Part shown: one piece after another, positions 1 to 8,411 of the stretch | How the letters are laid out: each line of letters begins with the position of its first letter | Position numbering within the stretch: position 1 is the first letter of the stretch | IMG/VR virus record: IMGVR_UViG_3300027760_000026 | Coordinates: 1 to 64,000 of that record | DNA from: a virus | DNA: 64,000 nt | Reading direction: 5' to 3' (one strand) | Position numbers and translations under genes: made by a program | Notes under the pieces: model-generated | The model's input: the letters and a program-made list of their open reading frames with translations, nothing else | Told to the model about the DNA's origin: nothing | The model's database searches: none

Positions 1-392
1 GTTGATCCAACAAAGATTGCTTTGTCAACTGTGACATTAGATTCTTTACTCTTTAGTCCTTTTAGTTCACGAAATGATTTCTGTAGATTCATCAATTTCT
101 CATTTGCTTCTGCTGTGTTTTTAATTAGTGTTGCAACAACTTCAAACGCACGTGGATGTTCAGTTTCAGATGCAATTGCTAATAGATGATCAATAGCATC
201 GTTGCCCTTTCTTACAAGAGACTGAAGTGTTTTTCTTGAGTCAGCATAATCTCTCTCAAGATCTGATTCAAGATCTTTTGAGATGGAAGCAATCTCGACA
301 ATATCTTTTGGTGTTTCTTTTTGCACAACTGGTGTCTTGATAGAGGGTGCAACATCAAAGATTTCTTCCATAGATTTTTCAAATTTAGACAT
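1..392 (-). CDS. gp16: Small terminase subunit, gp16-like (3' end outside window)
   Basis: Recognises phage DNA and regulates the large terminase during head filling (known role of the T4 gp16 family). The visible 130 residues start MSKFEKSMEEIFDV. They carry the acidic LESDLERDYADSR segment and a helical core with HPRAFEVVATLIKNTAEAN, which lines up with T4 gp16 SPRHMEVFATLMGQM and its flanking helices. The visible part ends in VDKAIFVGS, matching the T4 NATVFMGS region, so roughly the last quarter is off the window. The ATG is at 392; an AAGGA lies 12 bases upstream and an AGG close to the start. It follows gp13-gp14-gp15, as in T4, but with a fibre-like gene in between. The large terminase is expected just beyond the left edge. 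The assignment rests on residue-level resemblance plus gene order. Confidence 0.85.
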   Translation of the reverse strand, partial: MSKFEKSMEEIFDVAPSIKTPVVQKETPKDIVEIASISKDLESDLERDYADSRKTLQSLVRKGNDAIDHLLAIASETEHPRAFEVVATLIKNTAEANEKLMNLQKSFRELKGLKSKESNVTVDKAIFVGS

Positions 393-408
393 AACCTAAT
401 AATATCCT

Positions 409-1137
409 TTACACTATACCAGAACCACTAATCATCCATGTGTTAGCAGCGACTTGAATAAGAGTCGCTACACCGTATGTTGAAACGTTGCGTGTTGTGG
501 ATGTTGTGTTTCCTGCTAGATATAAAGAGACTCCGGTATTAGGAGTTACTCTTACGTTAGCACTTGCAGTTGTTCGTGAAACGATCATTATCGTTGTTCC
601 ATTGCTGAACGAAGCGTTCGATGACCATGGAATATACAAGTTAACACTGGTGGATTGTGTGAAATATAGATGCTTACCAACATCAGAAGAACTTAAAATA
701 TAGTTTGTATTCTGTGCGTTTTGCGTCAAGACACCAAAATTGTTTGAGTTTGTGTTAGCTAAATTAAACGCAGCGTTAGCGTGTGAGAATGCAATATTAC
801 TACCATTATACGCAGATTGTGATATTAAACTTGATGTGTTCGATAGATTAAATGCTCCATTCGCATGTAGAAAACCTACGTTTGCTTGATTAAATGCAGC
901 ATTAGCATGTAGAAAATCTATGTTTGCTTGATTAAATGCCGCGTTTGCATGTCTTAAAACAATATTCGTTGAGTTCGCAAGATAAGATTCAGAAGCCATT
1001 CGAACGCCACCCGCAATACTGCCTGTGTGAACAGTAACAATATTGTTAGTTGTTTCAATAATTATTTCACCTGCAGCACCAGTTGTGTTTGCAACTACTG
1101 TGTTTGCATATCTTTTAAATTGAAGCGTTCTTGACAT
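409..1137 (-). CDS. Small fibre-like virion protein with NAAF repeats
   Basis: 242 residues, function not established. Residues about 60-125 hold repeated HANAAFNQAN-type units, an Asn/Ala-rich pattern common in fibres of T4-like marine phages and probably a trimeric stalk. The C-terminal 95 residues form a separate beta-rich domain (VGKHLYF at its start, NTWMISGSGIV at its end). It resembles the C-terminus of the fibre at 7387-8382 (SGKHVYV to DTWYIFGIGLT), so the two share a tip or trimerisation domain. An AAGG lies about 9 bases before the ATG. It sits between gp15 and gp16, which are adjacent in T4, and may decorate the neck or tail top. That location is inference from gene position only. 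Confidence 0.7.
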   Translation of the reverse strand: MSRTLQFKRYANTVVANTTGAAGEIIIETTNNIVTVHTGSIAGGVRMASESYLANSTNIVLRHANAAFNQANIDFLHANAAFNQANVGFLHANGAFNLSNTSSLISQSAYNGSNIAFSHANAAFNLANTNSNNFGVLTQNAQNTNYILSSSDVGKHLYFTQSTSVNLYIPWSSNASFSNGTTIMIVSRTTASANVRVTPNTGVSLYLAGNTTSTTRNVSTYGVATLIQVAANTWMISGSGIV

Positions 1138-1148
1138 TTTAACTACCT

Positions 1149-2243
1149 TTAATTAAGTAAGTCTATTACTCTTTCGTTTTCTATTTGTAGATCATCTTTG
1201 CCCATCTCAAATGGCAAATCGCCAGAGAAGTCTGTAGACGTTGTAATTGTTTCTGGGAAATCTGGATACTCAAACATCTGCGTAGTGTATGTATAATCAT
1301 TATTACCACGTGCATCAGTTGGAGATGGAGTGATGATAGTCTGAACAAGTTTGTTTGATTTCAGATCAACACTTGAAGGTGTCCAATTTGAATCTGTTGA
1401 CATTCCAATCAAAGGTGTACCAGACACAAAGTGACCATGATTGAAAGCAACTTCTAGTAAATACGACTCATTATTCCAATTGATAACTTTACCTGTTGCA
1501 ACTGCACTATCGAAAGAATAACCTTGATATACTTTTTCGCCATATTTGTAATTACCCCAACCACCATCTGCCATCGTAAAGATAACATTTCTATCAGATA
1601 ATGTGTTATCATCATAGATGTTTGTGATTGCAGCGCGAATAATCTTAGGTTCACGAATCGCACCATAGATATATGCTTTGACTGTGAAGTTTAGTGTCCA
1701 GATAACTGTACGAATCTTGCTGTTATAATCACCCTCATATTCAATATCATGAGATATACCTTTGAATACAATAGGTACTTCTTTGATGATTCCTAACTCT
1801 TCAACTAGATTGACATTGATTGTGTAGTCTGGTGTGAAGTATGGTAGAATCTTCTCGATAATTTGTGCAGAGTCTTCGAAATTTCTAACATAAAGATACA
1901 ATGAGAATTCAAAATCAAATGGTACTGGATTATAAACTGATAAAGTTACGCCATCTTCTGAGTGTTTGTTTCTATAGTTTGTGTTTAATTTTCTTCCAGA
2001 ATCATAACTCATATCTGTCATTTCATATGACAACATTGGTAGAGTGATCTGAACTTTCTTGTCAAGTAATGGATCACTTTCTAATCTAGAAACATACTTC
2101 TCTTTTGGACCATAGATAATTGGAACTAAAAAGTTCTCAAGTTCGGCACCAGTTTCTGTGTATCGAGTAAGTTTAATCTGATTAAAGAAATCGCCAAATG
2201 CTACAATTATCTTTCGAATAGTTTTATGGTATGAATAACTCAT
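1149..2243 (-). CDS. gp15: Tail terminator / sheath stabiliser, gp15-like
   Basis: Caps the finished tail tube and sheath and links the tail to the neck (T4 gp15 role). The N-terminus SYHKTIRKIIVAFGDFFNQI parallels T4 gp15 SSFRRYATLMGDLFSNIQI. VPIIYGPKEKYVSRL matches VPITYASKEHFMMKL, LPMLSYEMTDMSYD matches LPRINLHLVDFSYN, and IIEKILPYFTPDY matches IVEQILPYFQPHF. At 364 aa it is about 90 residues longer than T4 gp15 (272 aa), with the extra sequence at the C-terminal side after residue 220. The ATG overlaps the gp14 stop in an ATGA, so translation is probably coupled. Confidence 0.9.
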   Translation of the reverse strand: MSYSYHKTIRKIIVAFGDFFNQIKLTRYTETGAELENFLVPIIYGPKEKYVSRLESDPLLDKKVQITLPMLSYEMTDMSYDSGRKLNTNYRNKHSEDGVTLSVYNPVPFDFEFSLYLYVRNFEDSAQIIEKILPYFTPDYTINVNLVEELGIIKEVPIVFKGISHDIEYEGDYNSKIRTVIWTLNFTVKAYIYGAIREPKIIRAAITNIYDDNTLSDRNVIFTMADGGWGNYKYGEKVYQGYSFDSAVATGKVINWNNESYLLEVAFNHGHFVSGTPLIGMSTDSNWTPSSVDLKSNKLVQTIITPSPTDARGNNDYTYTTQMFEYPDFPETITTSTDFSGDLPFEMGKDDLQIENERVIDLLN

Positions 2244-3118
2244 GATATTCTACCAAAAGGATTAATTTCTTTGATGTCATCAACATAGCCTGTTGCTTCA
2301 ACTTGAATTACTTTATTGTCGTACATTTCTCGTGCTTGTGGATCAGATAATTCATCATATGATGATGTTATGATACGGAATGCATTTGATGTATTACCAC
2401 GAATATACATTCCAGAACCAAATGTTCCAACAAGATCTGTAATCTTAATAATACCCTCCTCGACATCCCAGTATGTACATAGACCAAATGCTGTATTGGA
2501 TGAATTGTGAACGTATTCACCGACGAGATAGTTACCATTACCAGATGCGGTATTGACATTCATAGATATTGTATAAGAATCTTGAACAACGATGTCATCA
2601 ATACGTGGTACGCCAACATCGATTGTCTCTTGTGAATACTTGAATTTCTCTAGTTCTAATTTATAGAAGTATGGATACTTGTTACCAAGCACATAGAATG
2701 CATCAGTGTAGTTTACATACTTGATTTCATACATTTCACCAGTTTGTGACATGAATGGGATATAGATTAAATCACCTTCTCTTGGACGCGCATATGTTTC
2801 TCTTGGCACCCATCGAGTAAACGATCTTTTAGAGATAATAACTGACATATTATTACGAATCTCAAGACCAAACTTAGAGAAGAACTCACGTTCGCCTTCG
2901 TAACCATCTACGTTAGTGATATACAATTCTAATGGATATGCAGCAGTAAACTCTTTGAGTGGATCTTCACCATAGATTAGATCTCGTGCCTGATCATTAG
3001 TGTTAGGAATGTAGTAACAATCTACACCGTATATTTTTATTGATTCTACCATCAAATCTTCAATGAGTCTTTGCTCCGGATTTGATGCATAGTTATTGAA
3101 ATATACGTTAGTTGCCAT
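2240..3118 (-). CDS. gp14: Neck protein, gp14-like
   Basis: Part of the neck that closes the DNA-filled head and receives the tail (T4 gp14 role). The N-terminus YFNNYASNPEQRLIEDLMVE with SIKIYGVDCYYIP matches T4 gp14 VNFNHYKPTQQLVTDIVAESIQIYGMDVYYVP. DGYEGEREFFSKFGLEI matches FEGYEGANSFYSKFGMQV, and PREGDLIYIPF matches PKEGDLIYFPM. The length of 292 aa exceeds T4 gp14 (256 aa). It lies between gp13 and gp15 as in T4, with four bases between it and the gp13 stop and an ATGA overlap with gp15. No strong ribosome binding site precedes it, so it is probably coupled to gp13. Confidence 0.9.
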   Translation of the reverse strand: MATNVYFNNYASNPEQRLIEDLMVESIKIYGVDCYYIPNTNDQARDLIYGEDPLKEFTAAYPLELYITNVDGYEGEREFFSKFGLEIRNNMSVIISKRSFTRWVPRETYARPREGDLIYIPFMSQTGEMYEIKYVNYTDAFYVLGNKYPYFYKLELEKFKYSQETIDVGVPRIDDIVVQDSYTISMNVNTASGNGNYLVGEYVHNSSNTAFGLCTYWDVEEGIIKITDLVGTFGSGMYIRGNTSNAFRIITSSYDELSDPQAREMYDNKVIQVEATGYVDDIKEINPFGRIS

Positions 3119-3122
3119 GATA

Positions 3123-3902
3123 TTAGTTTAGGTAAAAGTCAACAGGCAATGAATAAGAATCAAGCATTTCTTGTTCTAACTTTGCAATCTCTTCAGATGC
3201 TTCATCAAAGATCTTATCACCATTCAACATTACGCCACCAGGCAATTGAACACCTTGAAATTTCTTTAAGTTTGCACCCCAATTACGTTTGATTAGTGCA
3301 GTTGCATATTCTTTTAACCAACGATCATTCCATACAGAAACATAGTCTTCTGGTTTTACTAGTGCATGACACTCTGCAATCACAACAGTTCCTGCATTGA
3401 CTGCTGTACCCCAACCCCAATCACAGAATAACTTATGCATGTGACGTTGGAATCGAATAGGAACTTCACCAGTAAACATTAACTCTAGTGATCTAAGATG
3501 CTGCATCGTCAATGTGTAGTTAATATATGATGCAGAAGTGAAGTCATATAGTTCGTTCAATCTAAGTTGATATCTCAGATCGAACATATTGTTCTGTGCA
3601 ATCGAATCGGAGATTGGAAATATTCTTGTGACACCAATAATATTAACAGATGCGTTTGTCGTATCTCTTGTCACATCTGGTGACATGTTGATGTATTTGT
3701 TTGTAATATCAGTAGCGTCTAATCTTTTGATATAGTATACTTTCTGGAGTGCATCAAAGTGGTAGTCTTGCCAGTATTGGAGTGCATCATCAATTCTATC
3801 TTCTACCTGATCATCATCAACGTTAATTTCAATAACAGGAAATCCAAGTCTCCTTAGACAATAATCTTTGAATAGATTTCTTGTAGATACTAATGTTGCC
3901 AT
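3123..3902 (-). CDS. gp13: Neck protein, gp13-like
   Basis: Head-completion or neck protein that binds the portal and pairs with gp14 (T4 role). The segment LGFPVIEINVDDDQVEDRID with DALQYWQDYHFDA parallels T4 gp13 LGAPVIQIEVTDDQVDDCIADAVQWFQDQHHDG. At 259 aa it is somewhat shorter than T4 gp13 (309 aa). It is the first gene of the gp13-gp14-gp15 block and has its own late-type promoter motif at 3931-3938, about 29 bases before the ATG. The leader between them holds a GGA about 8 bases before the start. Order and spacing agree with a neck operon switched on late in infection. Confidence 0.9.
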   Translation of the reverse strand: MATLVSTRNLFKDYCLRRLGFPVIEINVDDDQVEDRIDDALQYWQDYHFDALQKVYYIKRLDATDITNKYINMSPDVTRDTTNASVNIIGVTRIFPISDSIAQNNMFDLRYQLRLNELYDFTSASYINYTLTMQHLRSLELMFTGEVPIRFQRHMHKLFCDWGWGTAVNAGTVVIAECHALVKPEDYVSVWNDRWLKEYATALIKRNWGANLKKFQGVQLPGGVMLNGDKIFDEASEEIAKLEQEMLDSYSLPVDFYLN

Positions 3903-3930
3903 GGTGCATTTCCGAAAATATGTATTATAC

Positions 3931-3938
3931 TATTTATC
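3931..3938 (-). promoter_or_regulatory. Late promoter motif GATAAATA before gp13
   Basis: The minus strand reads GATAAATA, fitting the NATAAATA late promoter of T4-like cyanophages (T4: TATAAATA). It lies 29-36 bases upstream of the gp13 start and two bases after the stop codon of the adhesin gene at 3941. It would drive gp13-gp14-gp15. Confidence 0.6.
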
Positions 3939-3940
3939 TA

Positions 3941-5497
3941 TCACTGGTATCGATAACGAATGACAACTATACCTGATCCTCCTGATCCACCAACTTTAGT
4001 TTCAGATCCATTACCGCCAACCCCGCCTCCACCTCCACCAGTATTAACAGTGCCAGGGAAACCATTTAGTCCCGCTTCAGTGCCGCCTGCTCCGCCCCCA
4101 CCTATTCCCCCTGAACCATTAGGAGTTACACCATAAGCGTCTCGTTGTCCACCCCCGCCTCCACCAGCATAATAAACACTAGTGCCAGTTATAGTTGATG
4201 ATAGTCCTGGACCACCGTTTATAAAGGCACTGATAGGATATCCACCAAAACTGCCAGCGTAAGCACTACTACTAGCAGGAGCAGTCTGTCCAGGACCACC
4301 TGCACCCCCACCCCCGCAACCTGCTGCATAAACATAACCACCACCATTATTACCTTGTCCTGCTGTTCCCAATCCAGGGGCGCCGCCACCTTGAGTACCA
4401 CCACCACCTGATCCTCCGTCCTTTCCCGCTTGTGGCCCATTGTGTGTACCACCTCCACCTCCACCAATAGATGTAATAGCAGAGAATATTGAATCTGATC
4501 CATTTTCTCCTCGAACATTACCCCCAGCGCCAGTACCGCCAGCTCCTACGGTAATACTGTAAGATTGTGCGCTGACACTAATGGTACCAGTTCTAAATCC
4601 ACCAGCACCACCACCACCGGCGTTCGACTGACCAGCACCACCACCTGCGCCTCCTCCAGCTACTACTAGATATTCAACACTACTACTAGTAGGTGTAATA
4701 GAATTAACATTGAAAGTACCGCTTGATGTAAAAGTGTGTATTTTATAATTACCATCATAAGTGATTGTACCGCCAGTAGCCGACAAATAACCAATTCCTA
4801 ATAAAGGATTCCATGTACTGTTATAGTATACTTCCAAATAACCAGTTTGACTATTAATTCTAGTATAACCATTATATGCGGTTGCGGGACGTTGCGCTGT
4901 ATTACCCACTGGTAAAGCGAATGCACCATTGCTTGAATTTTGTTGATCACTAACTGCCGTTGGCGTAACACTAACATTAGCCCATGATGCAGTGGTGCCA
5001 TTTGTTGTCAAGAATTTACCAGAATTAGCAGTTTGCGTTGGTAATGTAGTTACATTTGACCAACTTGAATTAGTACCATCAGTCGTTAAGTATTTACCAG
5101 AGTTACCACTTTGAGATGGAAGTGCCGAAACATTCGACCAAGATGATACACTACCATCAGTAGTTAGATACTTACCAGAGTTACCTGTTTGAGATGGCAA
5201 TGTATTTGATGCACTTATTCTACCGTTTGCAGCAACTGTAATGGTTGTACCATCTGCAATTACACCACCTAAAGTACTTGTTGTTGCTGCAGGTAATGTG
5301 TAACTTGATCCAGACACAAATGGTGCAGAATTGGCATAGTAATAATTGGCAGCATACACTGCTGTTGCATATAGATTGCCTCTAATTCCTGCTCCACCTG
5401 CAACAATCAGAGCACCAGTTGTGTTACTTGTACTTGATGTTGTGTTTGGTAGAGATAGAGAATCTATCGCAGTGGTAATTAATCTTCTTATTGCCAT
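3941..5497 (-). CDS. Glycine-rich adhesin-like tail fibre protein
   Basis: 518 residues. The start MAIRRLITTAIDSL is followed by a TTGALIVAGGAGIRGNL unit, a repeat seen in several fibres of this window. Residues 99-176 are three 26-residue NSGKYLTTDG repeats. A beta segment with HTFTSSGTFNV follows near residue 255, and a glycine-rich domain runs from VEYLVVAGGGAGGG to GGSGIVVIRYRYQ at the end. Glycine-rich tips of this type in T4-like adhesins (for example phage S16 gp38) form packed polyglycine-II helices with variable loops that bind host receptors. That role is inferred here. A late promoter motif lies at 5523-5530. Which virion structure carries the protein is not visible. Confidence 0.75.
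   Translation of the reverse strand: MAIRRLITTAIDSLSLPNTTSSTSNTTGALIVAGGAGIRGNLYATAVYAANYYYANSAPFVSGSSYTLPAATTSTLGGVIADGTTITVAANGRISASNTLPSQTGNSGKYLTTDGSVSSWSNVSALPSQSGNSGKYLTTDGTNSSWSNVTTLPTQTANSGKFLTTNGTTASWANVSVTPTAVSDQQNSSNGAFALPVGNTAQRPATAYNGYTRINSQTGYLEVYYNSTWNPLLGIGYLSATGGTITYDGNYKIHTFTSSGTFNVNSITPTSSSVEYLVVAGGGAGGGAGQSNAGGGGAGGFRTGTISVSAQSYSITVGAGGTGAGGNVRGENGSDSIFSAITSIGGGGGGTHNGPQAGKDGGSGGGGTQGGGAPGLGTAGQGNNGGGYVYAAGCGGGGAGGPGQTAPASSSAYAGSFGGYPISAFINGGPGLSSTITGTSVYYAGGGGGGQRDAYGVTPNGSGGIGGGGAGGTEAGLNGFPGTVNTGGGGGGVGGNGSETKVGGSGGSGIVVIRYRYQ
4970..5203 (-). repeat. Three 26-residue NSGKYLTT coding repeats
   Basis: Three consecutive 78-bp units encode the pattern LPxQTxNSGKYLTTDGTxxS followed by WANVS. 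Four more copies occur in the gene at 16752-17348. Both arrays contain an identical 42-base block (5015-5056 and 17007-17048). Confidence 0.85.
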
Positions 5498-5522
5498 TTT
5501 TTTACTCTAAAAGTTTATTCTA

Positions 5523-5530
5523 TATTTATT
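5523..5530 (-). promoter_or_regulatory. Late promoter motif AATAAATA before the 3941-5497 gene
   Basis: AATAAATA on the minus strand, 26-33 bases before the start at 5497, directly abutting the TAA stop of the 5531-5890 gene. It fits NATAAATA. Confidence 0.55.
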
Positions 5531-5890
5531 TTATACCATATCCGGAGTAGTAAAAACATAATTATAACTTCTTCTTATTCCTCCGTTATCACACCAGAGT
5601 TCTAATGTGTATGTCGTGTTTGATTCTAGATAAATTCTGGAGTGTTCTATGTAGTTATCAAATAATACATTCTCCGTTGAAATATATTTTTTAGTAATAC
5701 CAAATGTTTCAGTAAACAGTTGTTCTGAATCTTTTTTAAGTTTAACACCAAAAGTTAGATTGTTAAATATGACAACTGATTCACCATCGGAGAAATAGAA
5801 TCTCACATCTGCATAGTGAGATTGCATATCTTCTTCTCTGACTGTCCATTCACCACTTTGTAAATTGCAATTAACTAGAATTTTACTCAT
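5531..5890 (-). CDS. Small protein of unknown function between two adhesins
   Basis: 119 residues, not recognised. It has no glycine-rich or repeat sequence. The predicted character is mixed beta, with hydrophobic strands such as VRFYFSDGESVVIFNNLTFG and a charged middle (KKDSEQLFTETFG). It has the strongest ribosome binding site of the region, AGGAGG six bases before the ATG, suggesting high expression. It lies between two glycine-rich adhesin genes, where T4-like phages often encode small accessory or assembly proteins. A chaperone or adaptor role is a guess from position only. Confidence 0.6.
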   Translation of the reverse strand: MSKILVNCNLQSGEWTVREEDMQSHYADVRFYFSDGESVVIFNNLTFGVKLKKDSEQLFTETFGITKKYISTENVLFDNYIEHSRIYLESNTTYTLELWCDNGGIRRSYNYVFTTPDMV

Positions 5891-5912
5891 ATCAACCTCC
5901 TATGATATAAAA

Positions 5913-7385
5913 TTATGGATAAGGGTATCTAATTACCACTACTCCTGGATATCCGGCAGATGGACTTGCACCACCCAATGGACCATTGCTTCTACCACCA
6001 CCACCGCCTCCATAATATGATCCTGGCGAAGCTCCTCCACCGGTTGGAGCTCCGGGTCCACCTCCTCCTGATCCACCAATTCCACCGGGAGCACCACCCT
6101 CTGCTGCTACTCCTCCAGGCGCTGGCCAAACTCTGTTTGATGCGCCACCGCCACCACCGCCACTATATGTGTTTCCATCAAAAGGTGAATATTCTCCATT
6201 TCCGCCTGGTCCACCAGCGCCTGGATCTGGCGACGGTCTAGGATCCTGTGCTGGCGGTGAAGATGCTTTGTTTCCTCCATTACCATCGCTGCCAGCACCT
6301 CCTCCGCCACCGCCTCCCCATCTATTATATTGGTTGAATGGACTATTATCTGCTCCGGGTAATCCACCCGCATGTGCTCCTTGATTACGAAATTGAGATC
6401 CGGACCAACCACCTTGAGTACCACCGCCGCCGTCCCAACCAGTATAAGAACTACCAGCAACTAACTGACTACCCACAGGCGACGGTCTGTTGACTCTTGA
6501 ATTATCTGCGCTGCTCGGTCTAAATACAGCTCCTTGTCCGACGGTAACTACTCTTGATTCCGTTGTGGGTATTCCTATTCCATAAGATGTAATAATTTGT
6601 CCGCCCCCTGCACCTGCACCTGGACCCTGCCCGGCATTACCACCTCCAGCTCCAACAAGTAGTATATCAAATGAGTGTCCTGCTTGATTTGATGAAACTG
6701 AGAACTCTCCTGGAGAATTAAACACATGGAATCTATATCCAGCAAAAGAACCGGTGCCATCATATACTGATCCTCCACCCGCAGATATTGGAGCAAATAA
6801 TGGTCTAACAGAATTGCTTGATGAACTTTGTGCACCTTCACCAACAGAGTTAGTTGCTGATACCGTAAATGTGTAGTCCGTGTTTCCGTTCAAACCAGTC
6901 ACTGTTATAGGTGAACTAGATCCTGTTACAGTGTGTCCACCTGATGATCTGACAGTGTATTGTGTAATCGAATCGCCGCCACCCCAAGATGGAGCGGAAA
7001 ACGAAACAGTTGCTTGAAGTGTGCCTGGAGAACCAACAACAGCAGATACACTAGTAGGTGCATCAGGCACGCTCCAAATTCTTGCAGAGTTGGAACTAGC
7101 AGAAGATAATCCAGTGCCGATTAGATTTCTTGCTACTACTGTGAATGTGTATGTTGTACTTGATGTTAATCCAGTTACAGTAATCGGTGAACTAGATCCG
7201 GTTGCAGTAATACCACCGGGTGATGATGTAACAGTATAGTCAAGAATAGGACTGCCGCCGTCATATCCAGCAGTAAATGTTACAGTTGCAGAACTTGTAG
7301 ATATTGCAGTAGCAGTTCCTATTGTAGGTGCAATTGGCGTTGATATACCACCACTCGCTGCAAACATACCTAAAAAACCAGACAT
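5913..7385 (-). CDS. FN3-repeat glycine-rich adhesin
   Basis: 490 residues. Two fibronectin type III modules lie at about residues 16-105 and 106-195, each with the APTIGTATA/DAPTSVSAV start, SSPITVTGL turn and YTFTV strand. A short beta segment (YRFHVFNSPGEFSVSSNQAG) follows, then a glycine-rich domain from about residue 240 to the end, closing with GVVVIRYPYP. The start MSGFLGMFAASGGIS is short and lacks an obvious virion-attachment domain, so it may attach through FN3 or be carried by another fibre. One base separates the ATG from the stop of the 7387-8382 gene. A receptor-binding tip role is inferred. Confidence 0.75.
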   Translation of the reverse strand: MSGFLGMFAASGGISTPIAPTIGTATAISTSSATVTFTAGYDGGSPILDYTVTSSPGGITATGSSSPITVTGLTSSTTYTFTVVARNLIGTGLSSASSNSARIWSVPDAPTSVSAVVGSPGTLQATVSFSAPSWGGGDSITQYTVRSSGGHTVTGSSSPITVTGLNGNTDYTFTVSATNSVGEGAQSSSSNSVRPLFAPISAGGGSVYDGTGSFAGYRFHVFNSPGEFSVSSNQAGHSFDILLVGAGGGNAGQGPGAGAGGGQIITSYGIGIPTTESRVVTVGQGAVFRPSSADNSRVNRPSPVGSQLVAGSSYTGWDGGGGTQGGWSGSQFRNQGAHAGGLPGADNSPFNQYNRWGGGGGGGAGSDGNGGNKASSPPAQDPRPSPDPGAGGPGGNGEYSPFDGNTYSGGGGGGASNRVWPAPGGVAAEGGAPGGIGGSGGGGPGAPTGGGASPGSYYGGGGGGRSNGPLGGASPSAGYPGVVVIRYPYP

Positions 7386-7386
7386 A

Positions 7387-8382
7387 TTACGTCAATCCTA
7401 TTCCAAAAATATACCAAGTATCTGTTGCAACTTTCAAACATGTTGCAATACCATTTGATGCAAGAGTTCTATTACCAGTAGAAACAGAGTTTGCCCACTT
7501 CAACGTAACACCAGAACCTTGTGTAATTGTAAGTGATGTTGCATTACTAACGACAGTGATTACTGCACCGATTTCAAATGGTACAGAAGAGTTTGGTGGT
7601 ATTGTTACACCAGAACTAACATAAACATGTTTACCTGAATCACCAAGTGCTAAGTTACCCGATGATGTACCACTCTGAGGCATGTTTCTAAAACCAAACT
7701 GATACTGAGTACCAGAGAAATCTAATACTGTACTTACGTTTGCAAGTCCAGTGAGTGTTTTGTTTGTTAATGTCTGAGTACCGGTGAGTGTGACTGCTAC
7801 GTTTGCATCAAGAGATATAGTCGTTGCTGATGTTCCATTATAAGAAGAACCGACTGTAGAATTAATACCACTACCGAATGTTAGTGATGCAAGTGTGAAG
7901 TTATTACCAAGTGTAACAGTAGATCCATTAATAGTAATAGAAGAATTAGATAACTTAGAGTTGGGAATATTTCCTGACAACATCGTGTTACTAATAGTAC
8001 CAACGTCATTTGATGTAATCATTGCACCAGATGTTGTTGGGAAAGTAATTACATTACCACTTGATGTAGTAATCGTAGATACATTTACAGTAGTTGCTGT
8101 GATTGTTCCGTTCGCAGTGATTGATCCATTACTAATAATCGAGTTACTAGTGATTGATCCATTACTAATAATCGAGTTACTAGTGATTGATCCATTACTA
8201 ATAATCGAGTTACTAGTGATTGTTCCTAATACAGTTACATTAGAGAACACGTTTGATATTAGTGGTACACCATTAGCATAGAAGTATCCATTCGCATACA
8301 TGCGATCCGTTATAGCAGCATTAGATGCAACTATAGTGCTTGCTATATTGATGTTGTCTGTAAGAAATGAATAGTTTGCCAT
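7387..8382 (-). CDS. Tail fibre protein with 11-residue tandem repeats
   Basis: 331 residues. The N-terminal part contains YANGYFYANGVPL, a motif found in many marine-phage fibres. Three identical 11-residue units (SNSIISNGSIT) follow at about residues 56-88. The middle holds a phage-fibre pattern (MLSGNIPNSKLSNSSITING; TLTGTQTLTNKTLTGL). The last 85 residues form a beta domain starting at SGKHVYV that resembles the C-terminus of the 409-1137 protein. It is probably a trimeric fibre segment. An AATAAATA at 8388-8395 is too near the start to act as a normal promoter for it, and the GGAG upstream is at long spacing. Confidence 0.7.
   Translation of the reverse strand: MANYSFLTDNINIASTIVASNAAITDRMYANGYFYANGVPLISNVFSNVTVLGTITSNSIISNGSITSNSIISNGSITSNSIISNGSITANGTITATTVNVSTITTSSGNVITFPTTSGAMITSNDVGTISNTMLSGNIPNSKLSNSSITINGSTVTLGNNFTLASLTFGSGINSTVGSSYNGTSATTISLDANVAVTLTGTQTLTNKTLTGLANVSTVLDFSGTQYQFGFRNMPQSGTSSGNLALGDSGKHVYVSSGVTIPPNSSVPFEIGAVITVVSNATSLTITQGSGVTLKWANSVSTGNRTLASNGIATCLKVATDTWYIFGIGLT
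8118..8216 (-). repeat. Perfect 33-bp tandem repeat, three copies
   Basis: Copies at 8118-8150, 8151-8183 and 8184-8216 are identical base for base; partial copies flank them. They encode an 11-residue unit in the fibre gene. The lack of any synonymous change points to recent slippage or unequal exchange. Confidence 0.9.
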
Positions 8383-8411
8383 GTTTTTATTTATTTAACT
8401 CCACTTGATGA

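Noticed and set aside
8388-8395. AATAAATA as a promoter of the 7387-8382 gene
   Set aside because: It ends six bases before the ATG, leaving no leader for ribosome binding. Chance in an AT-rich junction is likely.
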